In this document: positions 51,915-61,422 of the stretch, in pieces
Layout of the letters: each line of letters opens with the position of its first letter
Numbering within the stretch: the stretch's first letter is position 1
Assembly: GCA_015709635.1 (NCBI GenBank)
Contig: CP054180.1
Coordinates: 3,038,001 to 3,102,000, forward strand
DNA from: Gammaproteobacteria bacterium
Lineage (GTDB): Bacteria > Pseudomonadota > Gammaproteobacteria > Burkholderiales > Nitrosomonadaceae
Length of the DNA: 64,000 nucleotides
Reading direction: 5' to 3'
Made by a program: the position numbers and the translations under genes
The notes under the pieces: generated by a model
Told to the model about the DNA's origin: nothing
Seen by the model: only the letters and a program-made list of their open reading frames with translations
Databases searched by the model: none

Positions 51915-53219
51915 CTATTCAAGTGCTCCCACGATCACCGTCACCATGCCGTCAGGCTGGATCCGCCGTTGGAATGCATCCCGGATCTGCTCGGTGGTAA
52001 CCACTTCAACCGCCGCCAAATAATCCGTCAAATAAGTTAGCGGTAAACGATAAAAACCGATGATGGATAAAAAGCCCAATATTTTGCTATTGCTGTCGAT
52101 GCGCAGTGGAAAACCGCCGATGATATTTTGCTTTGCCGACTTCAGTTCTTCTTCAGTCGGACCATTCGCGACAAATTCCTTAAGCACTTTGTTCGTTAAG
52201 GTCAAGGCTTCTTCCGATTGCTCCTTTTTGGTTTGCAAGCCGATTTGAAACGGCCCCTGCTCTTTATAAGGGGAAAAGAAACTATACACGCTGTAAGCCA
52301 AACCGCGTTCCTGGCGAATCGCTTCCATCAAGCGTGAAACAAATCCTCCCCCGCCGAGGATGTGATTGCCGACCAACAGCGGAAAATAATCCGGATCGCT
52401 GCGCCGCAATCCCGGATAGGCCATTTGGATGTGGCTTTGCGTTGCCGGATGAGGAATTCTTTTTATTCCCGCCGGCGGTATCGATACCGGCGGTATTTCC
52501 GTGCTTGCTCCGCCGGCGGATAATTTTTCCGTTAATTGCTCGGCAATCGCCGCCGCTTCAGACCGGGTGACATCGCCCATGATAGCGATCACCGCATTCT
52601 TGGCGACATAATAAGCACGATAAAATGCTACCAGATCTTCCCGCTGCAGCCGGTTCAGCGTCTCGATTTCACCCATTTCATTGAGTCCGTAGGGATGATG
52701 GCCGTACAGCATTTTCATCAATTCACGTTCGCCGATGTAATCCGGTTTAGTGCTGGATTCCTTGATACTGGCGACGGTTCTTGCTTTTTCCCGCAGCACG
52801 ACATCGTGCGGAAATTCCGGCTGCTGAATAACACGCACCACTATATCCAGCGCCTGCTTGCGCTCGCGCTCGCTGCTCAACGTACGCAAGGCAATGCCGG
52901 CACGGTCGCGATCGAAATGGCTTTTCAGCTGCGCGCCGACGTCGGCCAGCGCCGTGGCGATCTGATCTTCCGACAACCCGCCCGCGCCAAGATTGAGCAT
53001 ATGTTGAACCAGACTGGCGCAACCGGACTTATCGGCAGTATCCATGCCGCTACCGGCGGCGAATTCAACACTGACATCCAATATCGGTAGGTCATGATTT
53101 TCAACAAAATACACGCGCGTGCCGGAGGCGGTTTGCCAAGTTTGGATCGGCAATGTAGCCCAGGTCCATTGAGAAAAAAAACCAAATAATACGATAAAAA
53201 CGAACTGCTTTATTTGCAC
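51915..53219 (-). CDS. M16-family peptidase homologue without the zinc motif
   Basis: The 434-residue exported protein (signal FVFIVLFGFFSQWTWA) has the two M16 half-domains, but the inverted zinc motif HxxEH is replaced by SLVQH (CASLVQHMLNLGAGG), so it should be inactive. The C-terminal half keeps HPATQSHIQMAYPGLRRSDPDYFPLLVGNHILGGGGFVSRL and RQERGLAYSVYSFF, typical of the non-catalytic partner of two-gene M16 systems. No active partner is adjacent: ppc lies directly upstream. It may work with a partner encoded elsewhere. Confidence 0.88.
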   Translation of the reverse strand: MQIKQFVFIVLFGFFSQWTWATLPIQTWQTASGTRVYFVENHDLPILDVSVEFAAGSGMDTADKSGCASLVQHMLNLGAGGLSEDQIATALADVGAQLKSHFDRDRAGIALRTLSSERERKQALDIVVRVIQQPEFPHDVVLREKARTVASIKESSTKPDYIGERELMKMLYGHHPYGLNEMGEIETLNRLQREDLVAFYRAYYVAKNAVIAIMGDVTRSEAAAIAEQLTEKLSAGGASTEIPPVSIPPAGIKRIPHPATQSHIQMAYPGLRRSDPDYFPLLVGNHILGGGGFVSRLMEAIRQERGLAYSVYSFFSPYKEQGPFQIGLQTKKEQSEEALTLTNKVLKEFVANGPTEEELKSAKQNIIGGFPLRIDSNSKILGFLSIIGFYRLPLTYLTDYLAAVEVVTTEQIRDAFQRRIQPDGMVTVIVGALE

Positions 53220-53283
53220 CTGAGCCTCCTACAACGAACACATTCAGAGTAAATATCCAAGGAAAAACAAGCCTGCGCCAAGA

Positions 53284-56079
53284 TCAACCGCTATTGCGCA
53301 AACCGGCCGTTACTCCATTGATCGTCAAATGAATGGAGCGTTTGACTTCCTCGCTATCTTCACCGGAACGGTAACGGCGCAGCAATTCCACCTGCAAATG
53401 ATTGAGCGGATCGATATACGGCGTTCTATTGCGGATGCTGCGCGCCAACGTCGGATTGTCCTGCAGTAATTCGGTATGGCCGGTCACGGCGAACAGCCAT
53501 TTTTGACTCCTTGCGCGCTCCTCTTGAATACGCCCGAAAATCTGCTCCCGCAACGCAACATCTTCGACCAGTTCCGCGTAACGCGAGGCAATGCCCATAT
53601 CGGTCTTAGCCAGCACCATGTCCATATTCGACAACAATGTCTGCATGAAGGGCCATTCCCGGTACATTTCCTGCAATAACGCCAACCCGTGTCCATTTTG
53701 CTCTTCATGATTGACAAAGGCTTCCACCGCATGACCGAAACCATACCAGCCGGGAAGCATCATGCGGCTCAAACTCCAGCTGAACACCCAAGGAATCGCA
53801 CGTAAATCTTCAATCGCGTCGGAATTCTTGCGCGAAGGGGGTCTGCTGCCGATGTGTAATCCGGCCATTTCCCGGATCGGCGTCGATTCCAGAAAGAATT
53901 TCTTAAATCCGGGGGTTTCATACACCAAGTCACGATAAGCCGCAAAAGAAGCGGAGGCCAGTTGCTCCATTGCCCGATAATAGCGCTCCGCATTCACGCC
54001 GAGAGAGTCGTGACTCAACAACGTCGCCTCCATAGTCGCTGCCACCAGGGTTTCAAGATTGCGGCGGCCAATTTCAGGCTCAGCATATTTACTGCTGATC
54101 ACCTCGCCTTGCTCGGTGACGCGGATTTGACCATTCACACTGCCCGGCGGTTGTGCCAGAATACTCTGATAGCTGGGTCCGCCGCCGCGCCCCACGGTAC
54201 CGCCGCGGCCGTGAAACAAGCGTAATTCCACTTTGTGCTTAGCAAAAACCTTGGTGAGTTCGATCTCGGCTTTATAAATTTCCCAATTCGACGTGATAAA
54301 ACCGCCGTCCTTGTTGCTATCCGAATAACCGAGCATCACTTCCTGCACATTGCCGCGCGAATTCAGCAGCTTGCGATAGTATGGCAAGGAAAATAACTGA
54401 TCCATGATGGCGCTGCAACTGCGCAGATCGGAGATGGTTTCAAATAACGGGATGATATTAAGCTGCAATTGCGGATTTTCTCCCGCTTGCAGCAAGCCGG
54501 ATTGCTGTAACAGCAAGGCCACTTCCAGCACATTAATGACACCGGTCGTCATCGATATGATGTAATTCGTCATCGCTGCACGGCCGAAGCGACGATGAAT
54601 TTCGGCTGCACATTGCAAAATCCGCAGCTCGGATTGCGCCAGCTCGGAAAAATCATCAAATGAAGCCAGCACCGAACGCTCTTGGCTGATTTCCGCAAGC
54701 AGCCAGTCGATGCGCTCCTTTTCGCTCAATTGCGAATAGTCCTTGCGCTTCATGCTGTGTTCGAATAATTCGCTGACGACCTGTTCATGGATTTTGCTGT
54801 GCTGGCGCATATCCAGCGGAGCCAAATGAAAACCGAATACATCCACGGCACGGCGCAGATTGCGTACTGCACCGCGTGCTATCCAGGAAGATTTGTGTTG
54901 CTTCAGGGAATCAATGATGGCATTGAGATCGTGCAAAAATTCGGTGCTACTGGAATAAGGCGCCCTGGGTTCGGCCGGTGTGTATTGCGTCACCTGATGA
55001 CCCAATTGATGCGCGGTTGCAACCAGGCGCGCGGCAATACTGAGAAAAATCCGCCGGTACGGTTCATCGGACCGGTTAGGAATATCCGGTGCGGTAGCGG
55101 TCAATTGCTTAACTTCATCGCTGACATGCACGATTTGTTCGGTCAGACTCATCGAGCGGCCGATTTTTTGCACGGCGTCGATATAAAAATCCAATGCTAC
55201 CGACGATTGACGCTCCACCGCACGTAGCATGACATCGTGCGTGACGAACGGATTGCCGTCGCGATCGCCGCCGATCCAGCTGCCGATACGCAAAAACGAA
55301 GTCACCGGCGGAATATCATGCGCCAGGCGACGTTCGAGCAAATCTTCAATCTTTGCGTAAATATAGGGAATTTCGTTTAAAAACGTATAGCTGTAATAAG
55401 CCAACCCATTTTCAATTTCATCATAGACTGACAGGCGGCTTGGCCGCAGCATACGCGTTTGCCATAAAATTTGGATGGTGGCTCGCAGCCCTTCTTCATT
55501 GTGGCGTAATTCGTTCGGCGTCAGTTCGGTTAGCGCACGTTCTTTCAGCAGACGCTCGATCGCCAACTGGCAATCCAATATACTGCGGCGCTGAACTTCC
55601 GTCGGATGCGCCGTGAGCACCGGCGAAACCAGGGCTTTGTTAAAAAACCCGGCCAGAACGTTACGTTCATTTCCATTCGCCAGCACACGTTCCAGCGCCA
55701 GCGTCACACTGCCTTCCTGCGGTGAGGACCCGGCGCGCAAATGCGCACGCCGCCGCCGGTTGTGATGCACATCTTCCGCGATATTGGACAGCAATGAAAA
55801 ATAACTGAACCCGCGGACAACAGACAATGAATCTTTATCGCTCAAGCGGTTGAGTATCGCATCTAACTCTTCGCGCGCCTTGAGGTCCTGATCGCGATGA
55901 AAACGAATCGCGGTTTGACGTATATTCTCCACCAGCTCGAAAGCGCCATCACCATCTTGTTCGCGTAACGTATCGCCCAGCAAACGGCCAAGAAAACGAA
56001 TATCCTCGCGTAACGGCAAGTCCTTATCACTGACTAATTTACTATTGATATTATTATTCCCTGAATCAGCCGCGCTCAT
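53284..56079 (-). CDS. ppc: Phosphoenolpyruvate carboxylase
   Basis: Ppc makes oxaloacetate from PEP and bicarbonate, an anaplerotic step important in autotrophs. The 931-residue enzyme has VLTAHPTEVQRRSI with the catalytic His, GSWIGGDRDGNPFVT, VMLGYSDSNKDGGFITSNW, the glycine-rich FHGRGGTVGRGGGPSY and the C terminus RNSG-like end NGVTAGLRNSG expected of the family. The start at 56079 (MSAADSG) is preferred over 56130, whose extra residues look untranslated. Confidence 0.97.
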   Translation of the reverse strand: MSAADSGNNNINSKLVSDKDLPLREDIRFLGRLLGDTLREQDGDGAFELVENIRQTAIRFHRDQDLKAREELDAILNRLSDKDSLSVVRGFSYFSLLSNIAEDVHHNRRRRAHLRAGSSPQEGSVTLALERVLANGNERNVLAGFFNKALVSPVLTAHPTEVQRRSILDCQLAIERLLKERALTELTPNELRHNEEGLRATIQILWQTRMLRPSRLSVYDEIENGLAYYSYTFLNEIPYIYAKIEDLLERRLAHDIPPVTSFLRIGSWIGGDRDGNPFVTHDVMLRAVERQSSVALDFYIDAVQKIGRSMSLTEQIVHVSDEVKQLTATAPDIPNRSDEPYRRIFLSIAARLVATAHQLGHQVTQYTPAEPRAPYSSSTEFLHDLNAIIDSLKQHKSSWIARGAVRNLRRAVDVFGFHLAPLDMRQHSKIHEQVVSELFEHSMKRKDYSQLSEKERIDWLLAEISQERSVLASFDDFSELAQSELRILQCAAEIHRRFGRAAMTNYIISMTTGVINVLEVALLLQQSGLLQAGENPQLQLNIIPLFETISDLRSCSAIMDQLFSLPYYRKLLNSRGNVQEVMLGYSDSNKDGGFITSNWEIYKAEIELTKVFAKHKVELRLFHGRGGTVGRGGGPSYQSILAQPPGSVNGQIRVTEQGEVISSKYAEPEIGRRNLETLVAATMEATLLSHDSLGVNAERYYRAMEQLASASFAAYRDLVYETPGFKKFFLESTPIREMAGLHIGSRPPSRKNSDAIEDLRAIPWVFSWSLSRMMLPGWYGFGHAVEAFVNHEEQNGHGLALLQEMYREWPFMQTLLSNMDMVLAKTDMGIASRYAELVEDVALREQIFGRIQEERARSQKWLFAVTGHTELLQDNPTLARSIRNRTPYIDPLNHLQVELLRRYRSGEDSEEVKRSIHLTINGVTAGLRNSG

Positions 56080-56204
56080 CGCATTAACGTACCCACGATT
56101 AAAAATGAACCCGGCATGTGCCGGCAACAAGCCAAGTCACTGCCGGCCATGTTAAAATGATCACTATTCAAAATTTTTTGTAATTTTTTCATTTTATACT
56201 ATTA

Positions 56205-57161
56205 ATGCCCAACTCACTTTTATCTCCACAGAAAATCGTCATCGCATCCCGGGAAAGTTTACTCGCGATGTGGCAAGCGCAGTTCATCCAGAAATGCTTG
56301 CGCGAATTATACCCGCAAACTGAAATCAGCATACTCGGCATGACGACACGCGGTGATCAAATTTTGGATCAGTCTTTAGCAAAAATTGGCGGAAAAGGAT
56401 TATTCATTAAGGAGCTCGAGCAAGCATTGGAAGACGGACGGGCTGACATTGCCGTGCATTCAATGAAAGACATGCCGATGAATGTGCCGGAAGGATTCAA
56501 GCTGGCCGCCATAACGGAACGGGAAGATCCACGCGATGCTTTCGTTTCCAACCGCTATGGCAACCTTGATGCATTGCCTGCAGGCAGTGTCGTCGGTACT
56601 TCAAGTTTGCGGCGCGAAAGTCAACTGCGCGCGCAATTCCCGCATCTCACGGTGCAACCGTTGCGCGGCAATGTGCAGACCCGCCTGCGCAAGCTCGATG
56701 AAGGGCAATATGCGGCGATCATTCTGGCTGCCGCCGGTTTGAAACGACTCGGATTATCCGACCGCATCACTGCGTTGCTGAATCCCGAACAAAGCTTGCC
56801 GGCAGTGGGGCAAGGTGCTCTGGGAATCGAATGCCGTGCTGATCGCACCGACTTGGTTGAATTGATGCAACCACTGCACCACCCGGAAACCGCCTATTGC
56901 GTCGAAGCCGAGCGTGCCATGAGCCGCGTATTGGGCGGCAGCTGCCAGGTGCCGCTGGGCGCATTCGCTGAAATCAGCAACGGCACGCTGCAACTGCGCG
57001 GATTCGTGGCGCAGCCCGATGGCAGCCGTATCGTAAGTGACGCCTTGACTGGCAAACCGGAAACCGGCATTACGATGGGTCAACAGCTGGCGCAAAAACT
57101 GATCAATAAAGGAGCCGGCGAAATCCTGGCGACCTTGGTCCCGGCAGAAGGCTGGAAATAA
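56205..57161 (+). CDS. hemC: Porphobilinogen deaminase (hydroxymethylbilane synthase)
   Basis: HemC links four porphobilinogens in tetrapyrrole synthesis. The 318-residue enzyme shows KIVIASRESLLAMWQAQFI, TRGDQILDQSLAKIGGKGLFIKELEQAL, AVHSMKDMPM, the arginine-rich VVGTSSLRRESQL and PLRGNVQTRLRKLDEG, and the dipyrromethane-cofactor Cys in VLGGSCQVPLGAFAE (about 247). It starts the hemC-hemD-hemY run, divergent from ppc. Confidence 0.97.
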   Translation: MPNSLLSPQKIVIASRESLLAMWQAQFIQKCLRELYPQTEISILGMTTRGDQILDQSLAKIGGKGLFIKELEQALEDGRADIAVHSMKDMPMNVPEGFKLAAITEREDPRDAFVSNRYGNLDALPAGSVVGTSSLRRESQLRAQFPHLTVQPLRGNVQTRLRKLDEGQYAAIILAAAGLKRLGLSDRITALLNPEQSLPAVGQGALGIECRADRTDLVELMQPLHHPETAYCVEAERAMSRVLGGSCQVPLGAFAEISNGTLQLRGFVAQPDGSRIVSDALTGKPETGITMGQQLAQKLINKGAGEILATLVPAEGWK

Positions 57162-57163
57162 CA

Positions 57164-57949
57164 TTGCCTGCCAGCACACAACTCGCCGGCCTTAACGTAC
57201 TGGTTACCCGTCCGGCGCATCAATCCGCATTTCTCGCGGAACAAATCCGCGCTCTGGGCGGCAATCCGATTTTGCTTCCTGTGCTGGAAATTGCGGATGT
57301 TCCCGACTTAGCGCCATTAAACAATATCATCAATCGCCTGGACGAATTCGACTGGGCGATTTTTGTCAGCCCGAACGCCGTCAACAAAAGCATGCCGTTG
57401 ATCATCCAGCAGCGTGCATGGCCTGCACATCTGAAGATTGCCACCGTCGGTAAAGGTAGCGCGAATACCTTAAAGCAATACGGCATCGATAATGTGCTTA
57501 TTCCGGATGGTAATTCCGATAGTGAAGCGTTACTCGAGCAAGCAGCGTTGCAACACATGACCGATCAACGGGTCGTGATCTTCCGCGGCAATGGCGGCAG
57601 GCCATTACTGGGCGACACACTCAGGCGACGCGGCGCACACGTCGAATATGCCGAATGCTATCAGCGCCGCAAACCCGATCTGGACACGGTACCGCTACTG
57701 GCCGATTGGTCACACGGCAATATACACGCAGTGATCATCACCAGCAGCGAAGGACTGCATAATTTATTTGACATAATAGGCATGCATGGCCAACAATTGC
57801 TGAAATTAACCCCGGTTTTTACAGTTCACGAACGAATTGTCCAAACCGCTAAAGAATTAGAACTGGAGAAAATTATAAAAGCGCCTTTTACAGGTGATGA
57901 AGGCTTGCTGAAAGGCTTGCAAACATACTTTCAGTCAACCGGAGAATAA
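57164..57949 (+). CDS. hemD: Uroporphyrinogen-III synthase
   Basis: HemD cyclises hydroxymethylbilane with inversion of ring D. The 261-residue protein has the loosely conserved bilobal pattern: LNVLVTRPAHQSAFLAEQIRALGG, FVSPNAVNKSMPL, VVIFRGNGGRPLLGDTLRRRGAHVEYAECYQRR and AVIITSSEGLHNLFDIIG. Translation starts at TTG 57164, two bases after the hemC stop; no better start is close. Sequence conservation in the family is low, so context strengthens the call. Confidence 0.92.
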   Translation: MPASTQLAGLNVLVTRPAHQSAFLAEQIRALGGNPILLPVLEIADVPDLAPLNNIINRLDEFDWAIFVSPNAVNKSMPLIIQQRAWPAHLKIATVGKGSANTLKQYGIDNVLIPDGNSDSEALLEQAALQHMTDQRVVIFRGNGGRPLLGDTLRRRGAHVEYAECYQRRKPDLDTVPLLADWSHGNIHAVIITSSEGLHNLFDIIGMHGQQLLKLTPVFTVHERIVQTAKELELEKIIKAPFTGDEGLLKGLQTYFQSTGE

Positions 57950-58033
57950 TACAACCAACCGGATGTTCATGTAATTTACAATCTGCGGTTCAATATTAAC
58001 AATGACCGTCTCTACTGCAATGAAGGAGAATAT

Positions 58034-59212
58034 ATGAAACTGATACTTTGGCTATTGGCACTATTCGCTGCTGCGGTAGCTGTCACACTGGCTGCTAAAA
58101 ACACAACGGGGCGCGCTCTGATAGAGATGCCGCCCTACCAATTGGAGTTACCCTTAGATCAATTCATCATTGGCACAGCCGTAGCCTTTTTCATTTTCTA
58201 TATTCTGGTCCGGTTTATCTTCGGCATTTTTGGTTTCAGTGAACGGCATCGTCATAAAAAGACGGATGAAATGCTCTTATCCGGATTGAAAGCGTACCTT
58301 GAAGGCGACTATGTCAAATCACAAAAGAATACGGCGGTTGCGCTTAAGTTAGCTGATTCATCGACAGCCAAAGCAATCAGCGCCGTCATTGCAGCGCGTT
58401 CGGCGCAAATGCTCGATGAAGTTGCGGCGCGCGATCAATATATCAATACCGCGCTTGCTGAAGCACCGGATGAAAAATCGCTGTGCTTGGCCGCAAAAAC
58501 CGAGTTCTTATTGAAAAATGAGAATCATGAAGAAGCGCTCAAAATATTGCATTCGTTGTATTCAGAAGGTGGCCTGCAATCAATCGCCGTGCTGCAATTA
58601 GAGTTGGAAGCGCAGCAGCAAGCAGGTAATTGGGATGCGGTTCTTGAATTGATCAACATATTGTCGAAACGCCAATCGGTCAATAAAGCGCTGATCAAAA
58701 AACTAAGACACGATGCGCAAATAAAAAATATCAGAAGCAAAGCCACTGATTTGCAATCCTTGAACCAGTATTGGCAACACATACCACCGCTGGACAAAAT
58801 GGATAGCAAGATTTCCGCTGCCGCTGCACGCGCTTATATCTCCTTGGGTAACTGTAATATGGCCAACAAGATTATCGAGTCGGCCGTACCCATGACATGG
58901 GATAACGAATTAATCGAACTTTATTCGGAATGTCTGGATTATCACGTCAGCAGACAAATCGAATGCGCTGAGGTTTGGCTCAGAGCACAACCGAATAACG
59001 CGTTATTGTTATTGACCTTGGGTAAACTTTGCACATATTGTGAGCTTTGGGGCAAAGCGCAAAATTACTTAGAGGCGAGCTTATCGGTTCAGCCTGGATA
59101 TAAAGCGCATTTTGCATTAGCGCAATTACATGAGAAATTAGGCAAACATGAATTAGCAATGGATCACTACAATAAAGGGTTGCAATTGACACTGAAACAG
59201 CTTCTCAATTGA
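58034..59212 (+). CDS. hemY: HemY-family membrane TPR protein
   Basis: The 392-residue protein has two N-terminal membrane helices (LILWLLALFAAAVAVTLA and IIGTAVAFFIFYILVRFIFG) and TPR-like helical repeats after residue 75 (DEMLLSGLKAYLEGDYVKSQ, and GKLCTYCELWGKAQNYLEASLSV, LHEKLGKHELAMDHYNKGL at the end). HemY proteins of this type accompany hemCD; their function in haem synthesis is uncertain. The hemX gene usual between hemD and hemY is absent; only 84 bases separate them. GAAGGAG precedes the ATG. Confidence 0.88.
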   Translation: MKLILWLLALFAAAVAVTLAAKNTTGRALIEMPPYQLELPLDQFIIGTAVAFFIFYILVRFIFGIFGFSERHRHKKTDEMLLSGLKAYLEGDYVKSQKNTAVALKLADSSTAKAISAVIAARSAQMLDEVAARDQYINTALAEAPDEKSLCLAAKTEFLLKNENHEEALKILHSLYSEGGLQSIAVLQLELEAQQQAGNWDAVLELINILSKRQSVNKALIKKLRHDAQIKNIRSKATDLQSLNQYWQHIPPLDKMDSKISAAAARAYISLGNCNMANKIIESAVPMTWDNELIELYSECLDYHVSRQIECAEVWLRAQPNNALLLLTLGKLCTYCELWGKAQNYLEASLSVQPGYKAHFALAQLHEKLGKHELAMDHYNKGLQLTLKQLLN

Positions 59213-59217
59213 GATAG

Positions 59218-60276
59218 CTAAGATTTCTGGGTGAGGGGTGAAGGATTACTGGCAGAAGGTGTAAATACATCGGAGAAAAAAGCATCCTTGGGCAAATGGC
59301 GATAACTGGTAAAGTCGTGATAAGCGGCTTTTACCATCGCCGGAACACCGCACGCATAGACTTGATATTTTTCGAGACTTTGATGATCTTGCATAACGGC
59401 TTCATGCACCAACCCCATCCTCCCTTGCCAGTTGTCGGATGCTAACGGTTCCGAAAGCACGGGTATAAAAGTGAAATTGTCATGCAGCTGTTGCCAGCTT
59501 TCCGCCAAATCCATCAGATATAAATCAGCTTTAGTACGAGCCCCCCAATAAAGCGCTATTTTCCTTTTCTCGTTCCGGATGTTCGCTTGATAAAAAATAT
59601 GCTCGAGAATACTTTTGATGGGTGCGAATCCTGTTCCGCTTGCCAGGAAGATGACAGCAGTATCATCCGGTGCATCGCGTAAAAAGAATGAACCCAGTGG
59701 CCCGGTAAAACGCAACATATCCTTGACCTTCATCTGCGCGAACACATGCTCCGTGAATGCTCCGCCCGGATAATTCCGCACATGCAGTTGCAGCAAATCA
59801 TCATCATGAGGCGCGTTTGCCAAGGAGAAACTCCGGCGTTTACCATCTTTGAGCAAAATATCGATATACTGTCCCGCCAAGAACTGCAATCGCTGATTGG
59901 CGGGAAGCTTGAGAGAAATAATCATGACATCCGGAGCGACAAGCTCGAGGCTTTGCACACGGCAGGGTAGGGTTTTAATTTCAATATCCTTGGTTGCGCC
60001 AATTTCATGACATTCGATCACGACATCAGTCAGAGGAGAAGCACAACAAAACAATGCATAACCGGCTCGTTTTTCTTCCTCAGTCAAGGTTTCTTCACTA
60101 TAACTGCCATAAGCGACTTCCCCCTGGATGATTTTTCCTTTGCAAATACCGCAGGAACCATTGCGGCAACCGTAGGGCAATGAGTATCCTTCGCGTAAAG
60201 CTGCCTCAAGAATTGTTTCTCCAGGTTCTGCCCGGAAAGCATGTCCGCTGGGCTGAATGATGATTTGATGCGACAT
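59218..60276 (-). CDS. Flavin reductase with N-terminal [2Fe-2S] ferredoxin domain (AscD-like)
   Basis: The 352-residue protein has a plant-type ferredoxin domain (about 1-90; PYGCRNGSCGICKGKI ... LFCCASP, giving the C-x4-C-x2-C ... C pattern), an FAD domain (RRSFSLANAP), and an NAD(P) domain (FLASGTGFAPIKSILEH, and YWGARTKADLYL). It resembles CDP-6-deoxy-3,4-glucoseen reductases and phenol hydroxylase reductases; in betaproteobacteria such genes are often orphan oxygenase reductases. The partner is not identifiable. It converges on hemY, with five bases between the stops. Confidence 0.88.
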   Translation of the reverse strand: MSHQIIIQPSGHAFRAEPGETILEAALREGYSLPYGCRNGSCGICKGKIIQGEVAYGSYSEETLTEEEKRAGYALFCCASPLTDVVIECHEIGATKDIEIKTLPCRVQSLELVAPDVMIISLKLPANQRLQFLAGQYIDILLKDGKRRSFSLANAPHDDDLLQLHVRNYPGGAFTEHVFAQMKVKDMLRFTGPLGSFFLRDAPDDTAVIFLASGTGFAPIKSILEHIFYQANIRNEKRKIALYWGARTKADLYLMDLAESWQQLHDNFTFIPVLSEPLASDNWQGRMGLVHEAVMQDHQSLEKYQVYACGVPAMVKAAYHDFTSYRHLPKDAFFSDVFTPSASNPSPLTQKS

Positions 60277-60330
60277 CGGGTAGCAAGCAAATAGAAAATA
60301 TAATAATTAAAAGTAAATAACTTATCTTAC

Positions 60331-61227
60331 ATGAAGAAAACAGTATTAATTATCGGCTGCGGTGATGTTGCGCTAAGAACAGCGCCACTATTGCAGGCAC
60401 ACTACCGGATTCTCGGCCTGCATCGTAATTTAGATAGCTCCGATCATTTGCGATCACATGGAGTCATTCCAATTTACGGAAATTTAGATTCTCCGAAGAG
60501 CCTTGAGAAGCTCGCTGGAATCGCGCAATTGATACTGCACCTGGCTCCTCCGCCCAACCACGGATTACACGATAATCGAACCGCGCATCTACTGTCCGCG
60601 CTCACCAAACGGACTAAAAATCGAGCGCTGATTCTACCACAACGATTTGTCTATATCAGTACCAGCGGAGTTTATGGTAATTGTCATGGCGCATCCATTG
60701 ATGAAAGTCATCCTGTCAATCCTGAAAATGACCGGGCAATCCGGCGCATAGATGCTGAAAAACAGATACGAAGCTGGGGCAAACGAAATCATGTTCCCAC
60801 TGCTATTTTGCGAGTACCCGGAATTTATGCTGCGGACAGACTACCGCTCAAGCGCTTACGTGAAGGTCATCCGGCCCTATTGAACAGCGAAGACAGTTAT
60901 ACCAATCATATTCATGCCGATGATCTTGCACGCATCATTTTTGCCGCCATACACCACGCAAAACCAAACAGGATTTATCATACTTGTGATGACTCTCACC
61001 TCAAAATGGGAGAATATTTCGACTTGGTCGCTGATCATTTCGGCTTGCCGCATCCTCCCCGCATTTCCCGCAGTCAAGCTTACGAACAAATATCTCCGGG
61101 TATGTTGTCTTTCATGAAAGAATCCAGGCAACTCAGAAACCTGCGAATGAAAAAAGAATTACGCGTCAAATTATTATACCCGACAGTACATGAAGGCGTT
61201 GCAGCAGCTCAAGCCGACAATCCGTAA
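60331..61227 (+). CDS. NAD(P)-binding SDR-type epimerase-like protein (YeeZ-like)
   Basis: The 298-residue protein has an extended-SDR Rossmann fold: KTVLIIGCGDVALRTAPLL, HRNLDSSDHLRSHGVIPIYGNLD, LILHLAPPPNHG, then VYISTSGVYGNCHG with Ser/Tyr, and RIDAEKQIRSWG where a catalytic Lys is expected; TAILRVPGIYAADRLPLKRL follows. Such proteins are named NAD-dependent epimerase/dehydratase, YeeZ-like; the substrate is unknown. It is divergent from the reductase gene. Confidence 0.85.
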   Translation: MKKTVLIIGCGDVALRTAPLLQAHYRILGLHRNLDSSDHLRSHGVIPIYGNLDSPKSLEKLAGIAQLILHLAPPPNHGLHDNRTAHLLSALTKRTKNRALILPQRFVYISTSGVYGNCHGASIDESHPVNPENDRAIRRIDAEKQIRSWGKRNHVPTAILRVPGIYAADRLPLKRLREGHPALLNSEDSYTNHIHADDLARIIFAAIHHAKPNRIYHTCDDSHLKMGEYFDLVADHFGLPHPPRISRSQAYEQISPGMLSFMKESRQLRNLRMKKELRVKLLYPTVHEGVAAAQADNP

Positions 61228-61422
61228 AGTCGTGCGATTGTGCGCCGCACTATTTTAATTTCTCCAATTAACACTAAGAATATACAAAACTGTGCCGTTT
61301 ATTGCGCACAATCTTAAACAATCACTTGGGTTTTGTAGCCAAGAATCGCGGCGGAATTTAAGCCTCTGCAGTATTTCTAGCGTATAAATTTTCACGGGTA
61401 CCCTTGTTCTTAGGAGTTAGCT

